A DNA stretch of 64,000 bases from Mycobacterium sp. 852002-10029_SCH5224772 (GTDB lineage Bacteria; Actinomycetota; Actinomycetes; Mycobacteriales; Mycobacteriaceae), in NCBI RefSeq assembly GCF_001667315.1, contig NZ_LZHT01000041.1, forward strand, positions 270,683-334,682, written 5' to 3'. This document shows positions 49,555-58,396 of this stretch, in pieces; the stretch's first letter is position 1, and each line of letters opens with the position of its first letter. The notes under the pieces are model-generated. The model saw nothing but the letters and a program-made list of their open reading frames with translations. It was not told where the DNA came from and ran no database searches. A program made the position numbers and the translations under genes.

Positions 49555-50648
49555 TACCGGCTCCCCCGTTGGGATTCCACCGCGGCCAGTACGTCGGCGG
49601 CCAGGACACCGCCGATTACCTTGCCGCCGTCGTCGACGGCGATGCCGACGCCCGACGGCGACGACAGCGCGGCGTCGAGCGCCTGGCTCAGATTGCCCCC
49701 CGGCCGAAACAGCGATCCCGCACCGCTCATGCACTCCGACAGCGGCGTGCCGTCGCGGTGCCGACGCACGCCGTCGGCGTCGATCCAGCCCAGCGGCGCC
49801 CCGATGGCGTCGACCACGACCACCCAGCCGTCGGAAAGCCGTTCCCCGGAAAGTGTCTCGGCTGTGACCTGCGGGACATCGTGCAGCGGCAGTCCAGCCG
49901 CGTCGATGAGTTGCAACCAGCGGTATCCGCGGCCCAGGCCGATGAATCTCGACACGAAATCGTTGGCCGGTCGCGACAAAAGCCGGGCCGGCTCGTCGTA
50001 CTGCTGTAACTCACCGGCCTTGAACACCGCGACCCGTTCGCCGAGCCGCAGCGCCTCGTCGATGTCGTGCGTGACGAAAACGATCGTCTTGTGCAATTCG
50101 CTTTGCAGCCGCAGCATTTCGTTCTGCAGCTCGTGACGGACCACAGGATCAACGGCGGAAAACGGCTCGTCCATCAGCAAGATCGGCGGATCGGCGGCCA
50201 GCGCACGCGCCACGCCGACCCGCTGCTGTTCGCCACCGGAGAGCTGCGCGGGATAGCGACGGGCGAGTTTGACATCCAGCCCGACCCGTTCGAGGACCTC
50301 GTAGGCGGCCTTGCGGGCGGCGCGGCGGGGCTGTCCCCGCAACACCGGAACCGTTGCCACATTGTCGATCACCCGCTGGTGGGGCATCAGGCCCGCATGC
50401 TGGATGACGTAGCCGATTCCCAGGCGCAGTTTCACCGGGTCGAGGGTGGATACGTCGACTCCGTTGACCGTGATGGTGCCCGACGTCGGCTCGATCATCC
50501 GGTTGATCATGCGCAGTGCCGTGGTCTTACCGCTGCCGGAGGACCCGACGAACACGGTCAGCTTCCCACTGGGCACCGTCAGACTGAGCCGATCCACGGC
50601 GGTGGTTCCGTCGTCGAAAGCCTTGCTGACCTTGTCGAAGATGATCAA
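49554..50648 (-). CDS. proV: osmoprotectant ABC transporter ATPase ProV
   Basis: A 364-residue ATP-binding protein: Walker A GSSGSGKTTALRM, Q-loop VIQHAGLMPHQ, signature LSGGEQQRVGVARAL, Walker B ILLMDEPFSAVDPVV and the H-loop in IVFVTHDIDEAL. A C-terminal CBS-like regulatory part (about 245-364) probably senses ionic strength, as in OpuA-type systems. The TTG at 50648 is chosen because GGGGGA lies just upstream and it follows the proX stop by one base; the longer frame overlaps proX. Confidence 0.9.
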   Translation of the reverse strand: MIIFDKVSKAFDDGTTAVDRLSLTVPSGKLTVFVGSSGSGKTTALRMINRMIEPTSGTITVNGVDVSTLDPVKLRLGIGYVIQHAGLMPHQRVIDNVATVPVLRGQPRRAARKAAYEVLERVGLDVKLARRYPAQLSGGEQQRVGVARALAADPPILLMDEPFSAVDPVVRHELQNEMLRLQSELHKTIVFVTHDIDEALRLGERVAVFKAGELQQYDEPARLLSRPANDFVSRFIGLGRGYRWLQLIDAAGLPLHDVPQVTAETLSGERLSDGWVVVVDAIGAPLGWIDADGVRRHRDGTPLSECMSGAGSLFRPGGNLSQALDAALSSPSGVGIAVDDGGKVIGGVLAADVLAAVESQRGSR

Positions 50649-50649
50649 G

Positions 50650-51597
50650 TCATCCCCCGATCGGGTGATGGAAGTCGTTGTCCCGTATCCAGTTTCGGGC
50701 AGCATCGTCGGGATCGATACCCGAGTTTCCCGACACCGCGGCGTTGAGCCCGGCAACACCGGAGGTGCTCAGCTTCGCCGACACCGCGTCCAATACGGTT
50801 TCCAGCCGGTCGGACTTTTTCCGTGAATTGACCAGCGGCACAATGTTTCCCGCCAGGAAGTTGTGTTTCGGGTCGTCGAGTGCCACCAGGTGGTTCTGCG
50901 GTATCGCCGGTGACGTGGTGAAAACGTTGGCGGCGTTCACCCTTCCGTCGACCAATGCGCGCACGGTGACCGCGCCGCCGCCGTCGTCGATGGCGACAAA
51001 GTTACCCGGCCGGATGTCGAGCCCGTACTTCTGCCGCAGCCCCGGCAGACCCGCCGGCCGGGTCGCGAACGCCGAGGGCGCCCCGAACCTCACGTCCGCC
51101 GAATGTGCGGCCAAATCGGCGATAGTCGTCAAGTTCCACGCGTTCGCCGTCTGACTGGTCACGCTGACGGTGTCCGTGTCGGTCGCCGGTGCGGGTGTCA
51201 GGATCGACAGGTCGCCCGGGAGTCGCTGGTGGAGCTCCAGCTCGACGGCATCGAGCGTGGTCGCCGCCGAGTGCGGCGCGAAATAGAGCAGCAGATTGCC
51301 GATGTACTCGGGTACCAGATCGATGGAATGGTCTTTGAGCGCAGGCATATACGTCTCCCTGCTGCCGATCCCCATTCGCTTTCCGACGTCGAACCCGTTG
51401 GCCTGCAAGGCTTGTGCGTAAATCTCGGCGATGATCTGCGATTCCGGGAAGTCCCCGGAGCCCACCACGATGGACATGGGGCTTGAAACCTGCGCTGCGA
51501 GTGGATCGGAATTGCTGCACGCCGCAACAACGCACATCGCCGTCACCAGCGCCGCCGCGTGCGCGATCACGCCGTGCGGCCGCCACAGGAGCGTCAT
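50650..51597 (-). CDS. proX: osmoprotectant-binding lipoprotein ProX
   Basis: A 315-residue OpuC-type solute-binding lipoprotein. The signal peptide ends in the lipobox VVAAC (lipidated Cys at about 27). The mature protein has IVVGSGDFPESQIIAEIYAQ, then LVPEYIGNLL, and the beta-alpha periplasmic-binding fold. It delivers quaternary amines to ProVWZ at the outer face of the membrane. First gene of the operon proX-proV-proW-proZ, matching Rv3759c-Rv3756c order. Confidence 0.9.
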   Translation of the reverse strand: MTLLWRPHGVIAHAAALVTAMCVVAACSNSDPLAAQVSSPMSIVVGSGDFPESQIIAEIYAQALQANGFDVGKRMGIGSRETYMPALKDHSIDLVPEYIGNLLLYFAPHSAATTLDAVELELHQRLPGDLSILTPAPATDTDTVSVTSQTANAWNLTTIADLAAHSADVRFGAPSAFATRPAGLPGLRQKYGLDIRPGNFVAIDDGGGAVTVRALVDGRVNAANVFTTSPAIPQNHLVALDDPKHNFLAGNIVPLVNSRKKSDRLETVLDAVSAKLSTSGVAGLNAAVSGNSGIDPDDAARNWIRDNDFHHPIGG

Positions 51598-51696
51598 ACC
51601 GCCGACCCTAACGCCCGGGAGGGGAACACGCTGGCGCGCGACGATCGGTTGCCCGAATCGGTTTCATTCTGGGCCGAATCGGGCAAAGATGACACT

Positions 51697-52041
51697 ATGA
51701 GCAGCCATGCGTCGCCCGGCCAGCCATCGCCCAAGCCCACCCCTGGGGACAAGACCGGCGCATCCACCAAAGAACCCGCTATCGGGTTCACCCGCGCCGG
51801 TGCGCTGTGGTCATCGCTGATCGCCGGCTTTGTGATCCTGATTCTGTTGCTGATCTTCATCACCCAGAACACGGTGCCGACGGACTTTCGGTTCTTGGGC
51901 TGGCACTGGAGCCTGCCCCTGGGAGTGGCGATCCTGCTGGCCGCCGTTGTGGGCGGGCTGATCACGGTGGCGGTCGGCACCGCCCGGATCTTGCAGCTGC
52001 GCCGCGTGGCGAAAAGGCACCACACGGGAACGGCGGGCTAA
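51697..52041 (+). CDS. LapA-like (DUF1049) membrane protein
   Basis: A 114-residue protein. The cytosolic N-terminus is disordered and Pro/Ser-rich. The first helix LWSSLIAGFVILILLLIFIT is followed by the conserved QNTVPTDFRFLGWHWSLPLG and a second helix (VAILLAAVVGGLITVAVGTA), the LapA/DUF1049 hallmark. Function is uncertain (envelope or LPS assembly in other bacteria). It corresponds to Rv3760. Its stop overlaps the convergent phosphotransferase end by 4 bases. Confidence 0.87.
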   Translation: MSSHASPGQPSPKPTPGDKTGASTKEPAIGFTRAGALWSSLIAGFVILILLLIFITQNTVPTDFRFLGWHWSLPLGVAILLAAVVGGLITVAVGTARILQLRRVAKRHHTGTAG

Positions 52042-53090
52042 CCGGGCAGCTTGGCCAGTTCGGCCAGACCCCGGGAGATCAGCGGCGCCACCACCTCGGG
52101 TGCGTGCTCGGCGGCGTCGCCCATGCCGCGGGCCTGATCGGACATGCGGCGGCGAAAGTCGATGCCCGCGGCGATGATCGCGAGTTTGAAATACGCCAGC
52201 GCCATGTAGAACTCCCAGTGCGCCAGCGGCAAACCGGCCACCAGCGAATACCGGTCGGCCAGCTCGTCGGCCGTCGGCAGCAGCGGTGACGTCCACGCGG
52301 CCTGCGCGTTGACGATCAAATCCAGCGCGGGATCCCGGTACACGCACATCAGGGCCGCGTCGGACAGCGGATCCCCTAGCGTCGAGAGCTCCCAGTCCAC
52401 CACGGCCCGAACCTTTGTCGGGTCGTCGGCGTCCAGGATGGTGTTGTCGATGCGGTAGTCGCCGTGCACGATCGACGTGCGGCTCTGCTGCGGAATGGCC
52501 TTGCCCAGACCGGAATGCAGCCGCTCCACGTCGGCATCGCGGCGGTCGTCCGGCAATCGCACCAGGGCCCACTGCGAGCCCCATCGCCGCACTTGACGCT
52601 CCAGATATCCGCTGGGCTTGCCGAAGTCGGTCAGGCCGACGGCGTGGGGATCGACGTTGTGCAGGTCCACGAGCACCCGGATCAACGAGTCGACGCAGCC
52701 GCCGATGACGGTGTGGCTGAACGATTCGAGTTGGGCGCGGCGGCGCACCACCTGGCCGGCAACGAATTCGACGATCTGGAACGGGGCGCCCAGCACCGAG
52801 TCGTCTTCGCACAGGCCGATCGTGCGCGCCACCGGAACCGGGGTGTCCTGCAGCGCCGCAACCACCCGGTACTCGCGGGCCATATCGTGGGCCGACGGCG
52901 TCAACCCGTGCAGCGGCGGCCGTCGCACCAGCCAGCTGGTCGCGTCGTCGTAGACGCGGAACGTCAGATTGGAGCGGCCACCGGAAATGAACTCCGCCCG
53001 TAACTCGCCGTCGCGCCCGATCCCGAGTGAACGCAGGTAGGAGTCCAGCGAGGCCAGGTCCAGCCCCTCGAGTTGGTCAGCAGAAGTCAC
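52038..53090 (-). CDS. phosphotransferase (APH/choline-kinase-like) family protein
   Basis: A 350-residue kinase-fold protein: SGGRSNLTFRV nucleotide loop, SIVHGDYRIDNTILDADDPT (catalytic HxDxxxxN) and VRAVVDWELSTLGDPLSDAA (metal Asp). Mycobacterial members are often mislabelled as acyl-CoA dehydrogenases, because related domains are fused to or adjacent to FadE proteins. It corresponds to Rv3761c. The acceptor substrate is unknown; short-chain hydroxy-acyl-CoA phosphorylation is a possibility by analogy with ACAD10/11-type enzymes. Confidence 0.85.
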   Translation of the reverse strand: MTSADQLEGLDLASLDSYLRSLGIGRDGELRAEFISGGRSNLTFRVYDDATSWLVRRPPLHGLTPSAHDMAREYRVVAALQDTPVPVARTIGLCEDDSVLGAPFQIVEFVAGQVVRRRAQLESFSHTVIGGCVDSLIRVLVDLHNVDPHAVGLTDFGKPSGYLERQVRRWGSQWALVRLPDDRRDADVERLHSGLGKAIPQQSRTSIVHGDYRIDNTILDADDPTKVRAVVDWELSTLGDPLSDAALMCVYRDPALDLIVNAQAAWTSPLLPTADELADRYSLVAGLPLAHWEFYMALAYFKLAIIAAGIDFRRRMSDQARGMGDAAEHAPEVVAPLISRGLAELAKLPG

Positions 53091-53153
53091 CGAACTTGTC
53101 TACCATCGCCGACCGCGACCGGGTTCACCACCTGCGATTTGCCCGTTTCCCGG

Positions 53154-53792
53154 TCAGGGAGTTCCACGGCCCGCATCATCGTCGAGCAGCCTCTGGTTTC
53201 GCGGCAACAGATCCCAGACGTGTTCGGTGGTGTTGACCGCGGCCACCGTCGCCTGCCCCGACCGGGAGAACAACAGCCGCGTGACCGACGCGTAGTCGAC
53301 GGGAAAGGACAACAGTCGCGCCGTCCCGAGAATCTCGTGCAGCAGCACGTTGATCACCCCGCCGTGACTGAAAACCGCGACGGTGTCCTCGGGGTCGGCG
53401 CTCGCGACAAGGCCGTCGACCGCGGCGCGCACCCGGGCACGAAACGCATCCTCGTCAACCGCGCTGGGCAAATGCCCTTGGGCCAGGCGCGCCCACTCGT
53501 CGGGCATTTCCGCCCTGATCTGCTCGACGGGGATGTACACCGGAAGGTCGCGGTCATACTCGGCGAAGCGGTCGTCGATCTCGACGGTCAGCCCGCGGTC
53601 CGCCGCCACCGGTTCGGCGGTCTGGATGGCGCGGCGCTGCGGGCTGCTCACCACCCGCGAGATGGGAAACCTGGCGAGCGCCTTGGGTAGTCGCTCGATT
53701 TGGGCCAGCCCTTCCTCCGACAGGTCCGGGTCGGAACCTTGGCCGTGCTCGCTGCGCAGCGGCAGCGCGTGCCGGACCAGAAGCACTTGCAT
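53154..53792 (-). CDS. histidine phosphatase superfamily protein
   Basis: A 212-residue phosphoglycerate-mutase-like phosphatase. LLVRHALPLRSEHG carries the RH catalytic motif, VVSSPQRRAIQTAEPVA the second Arg, and VAVFSHGGVINVLLHEILG the second catalytic His. Substrate unknown. A single gene between the phosphotransferase and the methyltransferase, on the minus strand. Confidence 0.86.
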   Translation of the reverse strand: MQVLLVRHALPLRSEHGQGSDPDLSEEGLAQIERLPKALARFPISRVVSSPQRRAIQTAEPVAADRGLTVEIDDRFAEYDRDLPVYIPVEQIRAEMPDEWARLAQGHLPSAVDEDAFRARVRAAVDGLVASADPEDTVAVFSHGGVINVLLHEILGTARLLSFPVDYASVTRLLFSRSGQATVAAVNTTEHVWDLLPRNQRLLDDDAGRGTP

Positions 53793-53913
53793 ATTTCTTC
53801 CTGTCTTTCGGTGGGGCCGGTCCGAAGTCTCTCATCGCCCCGTGCGAGCCGTTCAAGGCGTGCACAATCGCTCTGGGTAGCTCTGGGTTGCCCGAAGCCG
53901 AGGAGGAGTCCCC

Positions 53914-54576
53914 ATGACGCAGCCGGATAGGGATTGGGACGCCGCCTACCGGCAAGCGGCGCCACCCCCGTGGAGCATCGGCCGGCCCCAGCCGGAGTTG
54001 GCGCGTCTCATCGATCAGGGCAAGGTCCGCAGCGAGGTGCTGGACTCCGGCTGCGGGCATGCCGCCCTCGCGCTCGCGCTCGCGGCGCGCGGCTACACCG
54101 TTGTCGGGCTCGACGAGAGCGCGACCGCGGTCGCCGCGGCGGGCGCCGCGGCGGCCGAGCAAGGTCTGAAAACCGCGAGCTTCGCTCAAGCCGACGTCAC
54201 CAGCTTTCGGGGCTATGACGGCCGCTTCTCCACCATCCTGGATAGCGGACTGTTCCACGCGCTGCCGCCGGAACGGCGCCAGGATTATGTGCAGTCCGTC
54301 TTTCGGGCCGCCGCCCCCGGCGCCGCCCTGTACATCCTGGCCTTCGCCGCCGGGGCGTTGGATCAGGCCCACCCGGACCGGCCGGGCCCGCCGGGCTTCA
54401 CCGAAACCGAGTTGCACGACGCCGTGTCGACGCTGTGGCAGGTCGATGACGTTCGCGTGGCCAAGGTCTACGGCAACGACGAGTCATCGGAGGGTTCGCT
54501 GGCACACCTGGAGCACGACCACGAGGGCCACTTCATGGCACCCGGATTCCTGCTGAGCGCCCACAAGCGGGGCTGA
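53914..54576 (+). CDS. class I SAM-dependent methyltransferase
   Basis: A 220-residue methyltransferase. DWDAAYRQAAPPPWSIGRPQ and the SAM loop EVLDSGCGHAALALALAARG (motif I) precede TVVGLDESATAV (motif II acidic residue) and ILDSGLFHALPPERR (motif IV-like). It resembles thiol/thiopurine-like or TehB-type methyltransferases. Acceptor unknown. It lies 68 bases upstream of the acyl-CoA dehydrogenase operon on the same strand but is separated from it by an operator. Confidence 0.84.
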   Translation: MTQPDRDWDAAYRQAAPPPWSIGRPQPELARLIDQGKVRSEVLDSGCGHAALALALAARGYTVVGLDESATAVAAAGAAAAEQGLKTASFAQADVTSFRGYDGRFSTILDSGLFHALPPERRQDYVQSVFRAAAPGAALYILAFAAGALDQAHPDRPGPPGFTETELHDAVSTLWQVDDVRVAKVYGNDESSEGSLAHLEHDHEGHFMAPGFLLSAHKRG

Positions 54577-54603
54577 GCGGCGTCAAAACCTTGCCCCTAC
54601 AGC

Positions 54604-54628
54604 GGAGAATGCTATTCTCCGTACGGAG
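54604..54628. promoter_or_regulatory. overlapping palindromic operators GGAGAAT-GCT-ATTCTCC and CTCCGTACGGAG
   Basis: A perfect 7-bp inverted repeat (54604-54620) overlaps a perfect 12-bp palindrome (54617-54628), ending 16 bases before the ATG at 54645. This is a strong TetR-type operator at the head of the 54645-59364 operon, whose fourth gene is a TetR regulator. Autorepression is the natural inference. Confidence 0.65.
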
Positions 54629-54644
54629 ATTGGGGTGTGCGGAG

Positions 54645-55703
54645 ATGGTTGAGCACGTGACTGACGGCGGCGAATCGGGGCTGGACGCCGGCGTCCTCGC
54701 CCGTTGGCTGGACGCAACCGACGCACCGGGTGGTGGCGAACGTCCCCGGCTGACCCAGCTGAAGGGCGGGTCGCAGAACACGCTTTATCTGGTGGAGCGC
54801 GGCGGGCAGCGGATGGTGTTGCGGATGCCCGGCGCCCGGGCCGACGCCGCGCGCATCGACGGCCTGCTGCGCGAGATCCGGCTGGTACGGGCGCTGTCCG
54901 GCACCGATGTGCCGCACGCGGCGCTGATCGCCGCCGACGACACCGGCACCGTGCTCGGCATGCCGTTCTACGTCATGCAGGCAATCGACGGGTGGAGCCC
55001 GATGGACGGCGGCTGGCCGTCGCCGTTTGACACCGATCTCGGCGCCCGGCGCGGTCTGGCGTTCCAACTGGTCGAGGGCGCCGCCAGGCTGGGCCGGGTG
55101 GATTGGCGCGCGCAAGGCCTCGAAGGCTTCGGCCGCCCGGACGGTTTCCACGAGCGGCAGGTCGATCGTTGGCTGGCGTTTCTGGACGCCTACAAGGTCC
55201 GGGAGCTGCCGGGCCTGCACGAAGCCTCGGGCTGGTTGCGCCGCAACCGTCCGGCGCATTACCGGGCGGGCATCATGCACGGCGATTACCAGTTCGCCAA
55301 CGTGATGTTCGCGCACGGGGAGCCGGCGTGCTTGGCCGCGATCGTGGACTGGGAGATGACGACCGTTGGCGATCCGCTGCTCGATCTGGCGTGGTGCCTA
55401 CTGGGTTATGACGGTGAAAACCCGCGCGAGGACGGGTTTTATCTCGACATGCGTGGCATGCCCACCCGCAGCGAGCTGTTGGAGCACTACGAGTCCGTCA
55501 GTGGATTGTCGACCGAGAACATCGACTACTACCTGGTGTTGGCCAACTGGAAGCTCGGCATCGTGCTAGAGAAGACCTATGCCGCCGGCGTGCGTACTGG
55601 AAAAGTTGACCCCAAGATCACCGACGCGTTCGGGCCGATGATCCTTCAGCTCATCGCCACCGCCGCCGAGCTCGCGCAGTCACTGCCGACCAAGGGACGC
55701 TGA
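54645..55703 (+). CDS. phosphotransferase (APH/ACAD10-like) family protein
   Basis: A 352-residue aminoglycoside-phosphotransferase-fold kinase: LKGGSQNTLYLVERGGQRMV, then IMHGDYQFANVMFAHGEPAC (HxDxxxxN) and IVDWEMTTVGDPLLDLAWCL. Such kinases next to acyl-CoA dehydrogenases (as here, 56509) are thought to phosphorylate hydroxyacyl-CoA for unusual beta-oxidation. ATG 54645 is preferred over upstream in-frame starts because the operator lies just before it. First gene of a five-gene operon. Confidence 0.85.
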   Translation: MVEHVTDGGESGLDAGVLARWLDATDAPGGGERPRLTQLKGGSQNTLYLVERGGQRMVLRMPGARADAARIDGLLREIRLVRALSGTDVPHAALIAADDTGTVLGMPFYVMQAIDGWSPMDGGWPSPFDTDLGARRGLAFQLVEGAARLGRVDWRAQGLEGFGRPDGFHERQVDRWLAFLDAYKVRELPGLHEASGWLRRNRPAHYRAGIMHGDYQFANVMFAHGEPACLAAIVDWEMTTVGDPLLDLAWCLLGYDGENPREDGFYLDMRGMPTRSELLEHYESVSGLSTENIDYYLVLANWKLGIVLEKTYAAGVRTGKVDPKITDAFGPMILQLIATAAELAQSLPTKGR

Positions 55704-55704
55704 A

Positions 55705-56469
55705 ATGGGTTATGCCGATCAGCTTTTCGACCTGACCGACCGGGTCGTCCTGATCACCGGCGGCAGCCGCGGCCTGGGACGTGAGATGGCGTTCGGCGCG
55801 GCCCGCTGCGGCGCGGACGTGGTGATCGCCAGCCGCAACATGGACAACTGCGTCTCCACCGCGGCGGAGATCGAGGCCGAGACCGGCCGTTCCGCCATGC
55901 CGTATCAGGTGCACGTGGGCCGCTGGGATCAGCTCGACGGCTTGGTCGATGCGACATACGCGCGGTTCGGCAAGGTCGACACGCTGATCAACAACGCCGG
56001 CATGTCGCCGCTGTACGACAAGCTCACCGACGTGACCGAGAAGCTGTTCGATGCCGTGGTCAACCTCAACCTCAAGGGCCCCTTCCGGTTGTCGGCGCTG
56101 GTGGGTGAGCGCATGGTGGCGGCGGGCCGGGGTTCGATCATCAACGTGAGCACGGCCGGATCGCTGCGGCCGACGCCGGACATCATTCCCTACGCCGCGT
56201 CCAAGGCCGGGCTCAATGCGATGACCGAAGCGCTGGCCAAGGGTTTCGGGCCGGCGGTGCGGGTCAACACGCTGATGGCCGGGCCGTTTCTCACCGACGT
56301 GAGCAAGGCGTGGAACCTGGATGCGGCCAAGGGCAACATGTTCAGCCATCTCTCGTTGCAGCGTGCGGGTGACCCGCGTGAAATCGTCGGCGCGGCACTG
56401 TTTTTAGCCTCCGATGCGTCCAGCTTCACCACCGGCTCGATCCTGCGGGCCGACGGCGGCATCCCCTGA
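55705..56469 (+). CDS. short-chain dehydrogenase/reductase (SDR)
   Basis: A 254-residue classical SDR: LTDRVVLITGGSRGLGREMA (TGxxxGxG), NNAGMSP, catalytic Ser in INVSTAGS and YAASKAGLNAMTEALA (Tyr/Lys), C-terminus TGSILRADGGIP. One base separates it from the phosphotransferase stop. It probably oxidises or reduces a hydroxyacyl or sterol-type intermediate in this operon's pathway. Confidence 0.9.
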   Translation: MGYADQLFDLTDRVVLITGGSRGLGREMAFGAARCGADVVIASRNMDNCVSTAAEIEAETGRSAMPYQVHVGRWDQLDGLVDATYARFGKVDTLINNAGMSPLYDKLTDVTEKLFDAVVNLNLKGPFRLSALVGERMVAAGRGSIINVSTAGSLRPTPDIIPYAASKAGLNAMTEALAKGFGPAVRVNTLMAGPFLTDVSKAWNLDAAKGNMFSHLSLQRAGDPREIVGAALFLASDASSFTTGSILRADGGIP

Positions 56470-56508
56470 CGTGGCGATCGTCCACCAATCAACCAGAGGA
56501 GCGTTCGA

Positions 56509-57792
56509 ATGTCCTGGGATTTTTCTACCGAGCCGGAGTTCGAGGAAAAACTCGAGTGGATCCGCGGCTTCGTCCGTGACGAGGTGGAACCGCTGGAGGT
56601 GCTCTTCGGAGGCTGTGAATTCCTACCGCTGAACGACGAGCGGCGCAAGATCGTTGACCCGCTCAAACAGCAGGTGCGCGACAAGGGTTTGTGGGCACCG
56701 CATCTGGGCCCTGAGCTCGGCGGGCAGGGCTTCGGTGCGGTCAAGCTGACGTTGATCAACGAGATCCTGGGCCGCAGCCCGTGGGCGCCGATCGTGTTCG
56801 GAACACAAGCGCCCGACACCGGCAACGCCGAGATCATCGCCCGCTTCGGAACCCAGGAACAAAAGGACCGCTACCTGGCGGGCCTGCTGTCCGGGGAAAT
56901 CTTCTCGTGCTTCTCGATGACCGAGCCGCAGGGCGGCGCGGATCCGCGGGTCTTCACCACCCGCGCCGTCCGTGACGGCGACGAGTGGGTCATCACTGGG
57001 CGAAAGTATTTCTCCTCCAACGCCTCCGTCGCCTCCTTCTTCATCGTCGTCGCGATCACCGATCCCGACGTGCCGGTCCATACCGGGGCATCGACGTTCC
57101 TGATCCCGGCCGGCACCGAGGGGCTGGTCCTGGAGGCCAATCACCACCTGGTCGGCGCGGACCCGCACGAACCGGGCCATTCCCTGGTGCACTACAACGA
57201 CGTGCGGGTGCCCGCCGACGCCCTGCTGGGCGAGCCCGGTCAGGGTTTCCTGATACTGCAGACCCGGCTGGCCGGCGGGCGGCTGCACCACGCGATGCGC
57301 TCCATCGGGATGGCCCAACGCGCCGTCGAAATGATGTCGCGACGGGCGAAAAGCCGTTTCACCCAAGGCAGTCTGCTCGCCGACAAGCAACTGGTGCAGG
57401 AGTTCGTCGCCGACTCCTACACCGATCTGATCCCGTTCCGGCTGACCGTGCTGCACGCCGCCTGGCTGATCGACCAGGGCGACGAGCGCGCCGCCCGCGC
57501 GGAGATCGCCGCCTGCAAGATCTTGGCCTCGCAGGTGCTCAAATCGATTGCCCTGCGGGCCATCCAGGTGCACGGCGCGCTGGGGCTCACCGACCAGCTG
57601 CCACTGGTCAACGTGTTGCTCGGCGGCATCGCGCTCGGCCTGGCGGACGGCCCGACCGAGGCGCACAAGGTCAACCTGGCGCGGATGCTGCTCAAGGGGT
57701 ATGAGGCCGAAGAAGGTGACTGGCCCAGCGAGATGCTCGACGTGCGGCGCGCGGCCGCGCGCGCCAAATACGGTGACCTCGTTGACCTCTGA
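56509..57792 (+). CDS. acyl-CoA dehydrogenase
   Basis: A 427-residue FadE-type flavoenzyme: FSTEPEFEEKLEWIRGFVRD, cofactor-binding FSCFSMTEPQGGADPRVFTT, GRKYFSSNASVASFFIVVAI, and the C-terminal helical domain with AIQVHGALGLTDQLPLVNVL. The likely catalytic base is the usual Glu in the C-terminal helical domain. It makes an alpha-beta double bond in an acyl-CoA and hands electrons to an electron-transfer flavoprotein. Sits between the SDR and TetR genes. Exact substrate unknown. Confidence 0.9.
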   Translation: MSWDFSTEPEFEEKLEWIRGFVRDEVEPLEVLFGGCEFLPLNDERRKIVDPLKQQVRDKGLWAPHLGPELGGQGFGAVKLTLINEILGRSPWAPIVFGTQAPDTGNAEIIARFGTQEQKDRYLAGLLSGEIFSCFSMTEPQGGADPRVFTTRAVRDGDEWVITGRKYFSSNASVASFFIVVAITDPDVPVHTGASTFLIPAGTEGLVLEANHHLVGADPHEPGHSLVHYNDVRVPADALLGEPGQGFLILQTRLAGGRLHHAMRSIGMAQRAVEMMSRRAKSRFTQGSLLADKQLVQEFVADSYTDLIPFRLTVLHAAWLIDQGDERAARAEIAACKILASQVLKSIALRAIQVHGALGLTDQLPLVNVLLGGIALGLADGPTEAHKVNLARMLLKGYEAEEGDWPSEMLDVRRAAARAKYGDLVDL

Positions 57793-58396
57793 CAGGGTGA
57801 GCGCAGCGGTCGAGCGGGCGCTGGATGACCGTCAGCGGGAGGCCACCGAAGAGGTGGAACGCATTCTGGCCGCGGCGGTGCGCGTCATGGAACGGGCGGC
57901 CCCCGAGCCACCCCGGGTCAGCGACATCGTCGCCGAGGCGGGCTCGTCGAACAAGGCGTTCTACCGCTATTTCGCGGGCAAGGACGATCTGATCCTGGCC
58001 GTCATGGAACGCGGGGTGGCCATCGTGGTGTCCTACCTCGAACACCAGATGGCCAAGGAATCCAAGCCGCACGACAAGGTGGCGCGATGGATCGAAGGCA
58101 CGCTGGCGCAGGTGGCCGACCCGCACCTGATCAGCATGACCCGAGCGGCGGCCGGGCAGATGTCGGCGGGCACGAGCTGGCGCGCGGTCGACCAGGAAAT
58201 GATGCGGCCGCTGCGCGAGCTGCTCGTCGAACCCGTTGCGGCGCTGGGGAGCAGCGACATCGAGCGCGACGTCGAGGCGGTGTTCAGCTGCACGGCGGCG
58301 ACCCTGCGCCGCTATGTGGGCTCGGCCGAGCAGCCCGGGGCCGACGACATCGCACACGTGGTGCGGTTCTGTTTACGCGGACTGGGAGCCAATTGA
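57773..58396 (+). CDS. TetR-family regulator
   Basis: A protein of up to 207 residues. HTH region: EATEEVERILAAAVRVMERA, then PRVSDIVAEAGSSNKAFYRY (F-Y-R-Y-F recognition helix) and FAGKDDLILAVMERGVAIVV. The GTG at 57773 overlaps the acyl-CoA dehydrogenase end; GTG 57797 is an alternative giving 199 residues. It probably binds the palindromes at 54604-54628 and is released by an acyl-CoA or related ligand. Confidence 0.85.
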   Translation: MTSLTSDRVSAAVERALDDRQREATEEVERILAAAVRVMERAAPEPPRVSDIVAEAGSSNKAFYRYFAGKDDLILAVMERGVAIVVSYLEHQMAKESKPHDKVARWIEGTLAQVADPHLISMTRAAAGQMSAGTSWRAVDQEMMRPLRELLVEPVAALGSSDIERDVEAVFSCTAATLRRYVGSAEQPGADDIAHVVRFCLRGLGAN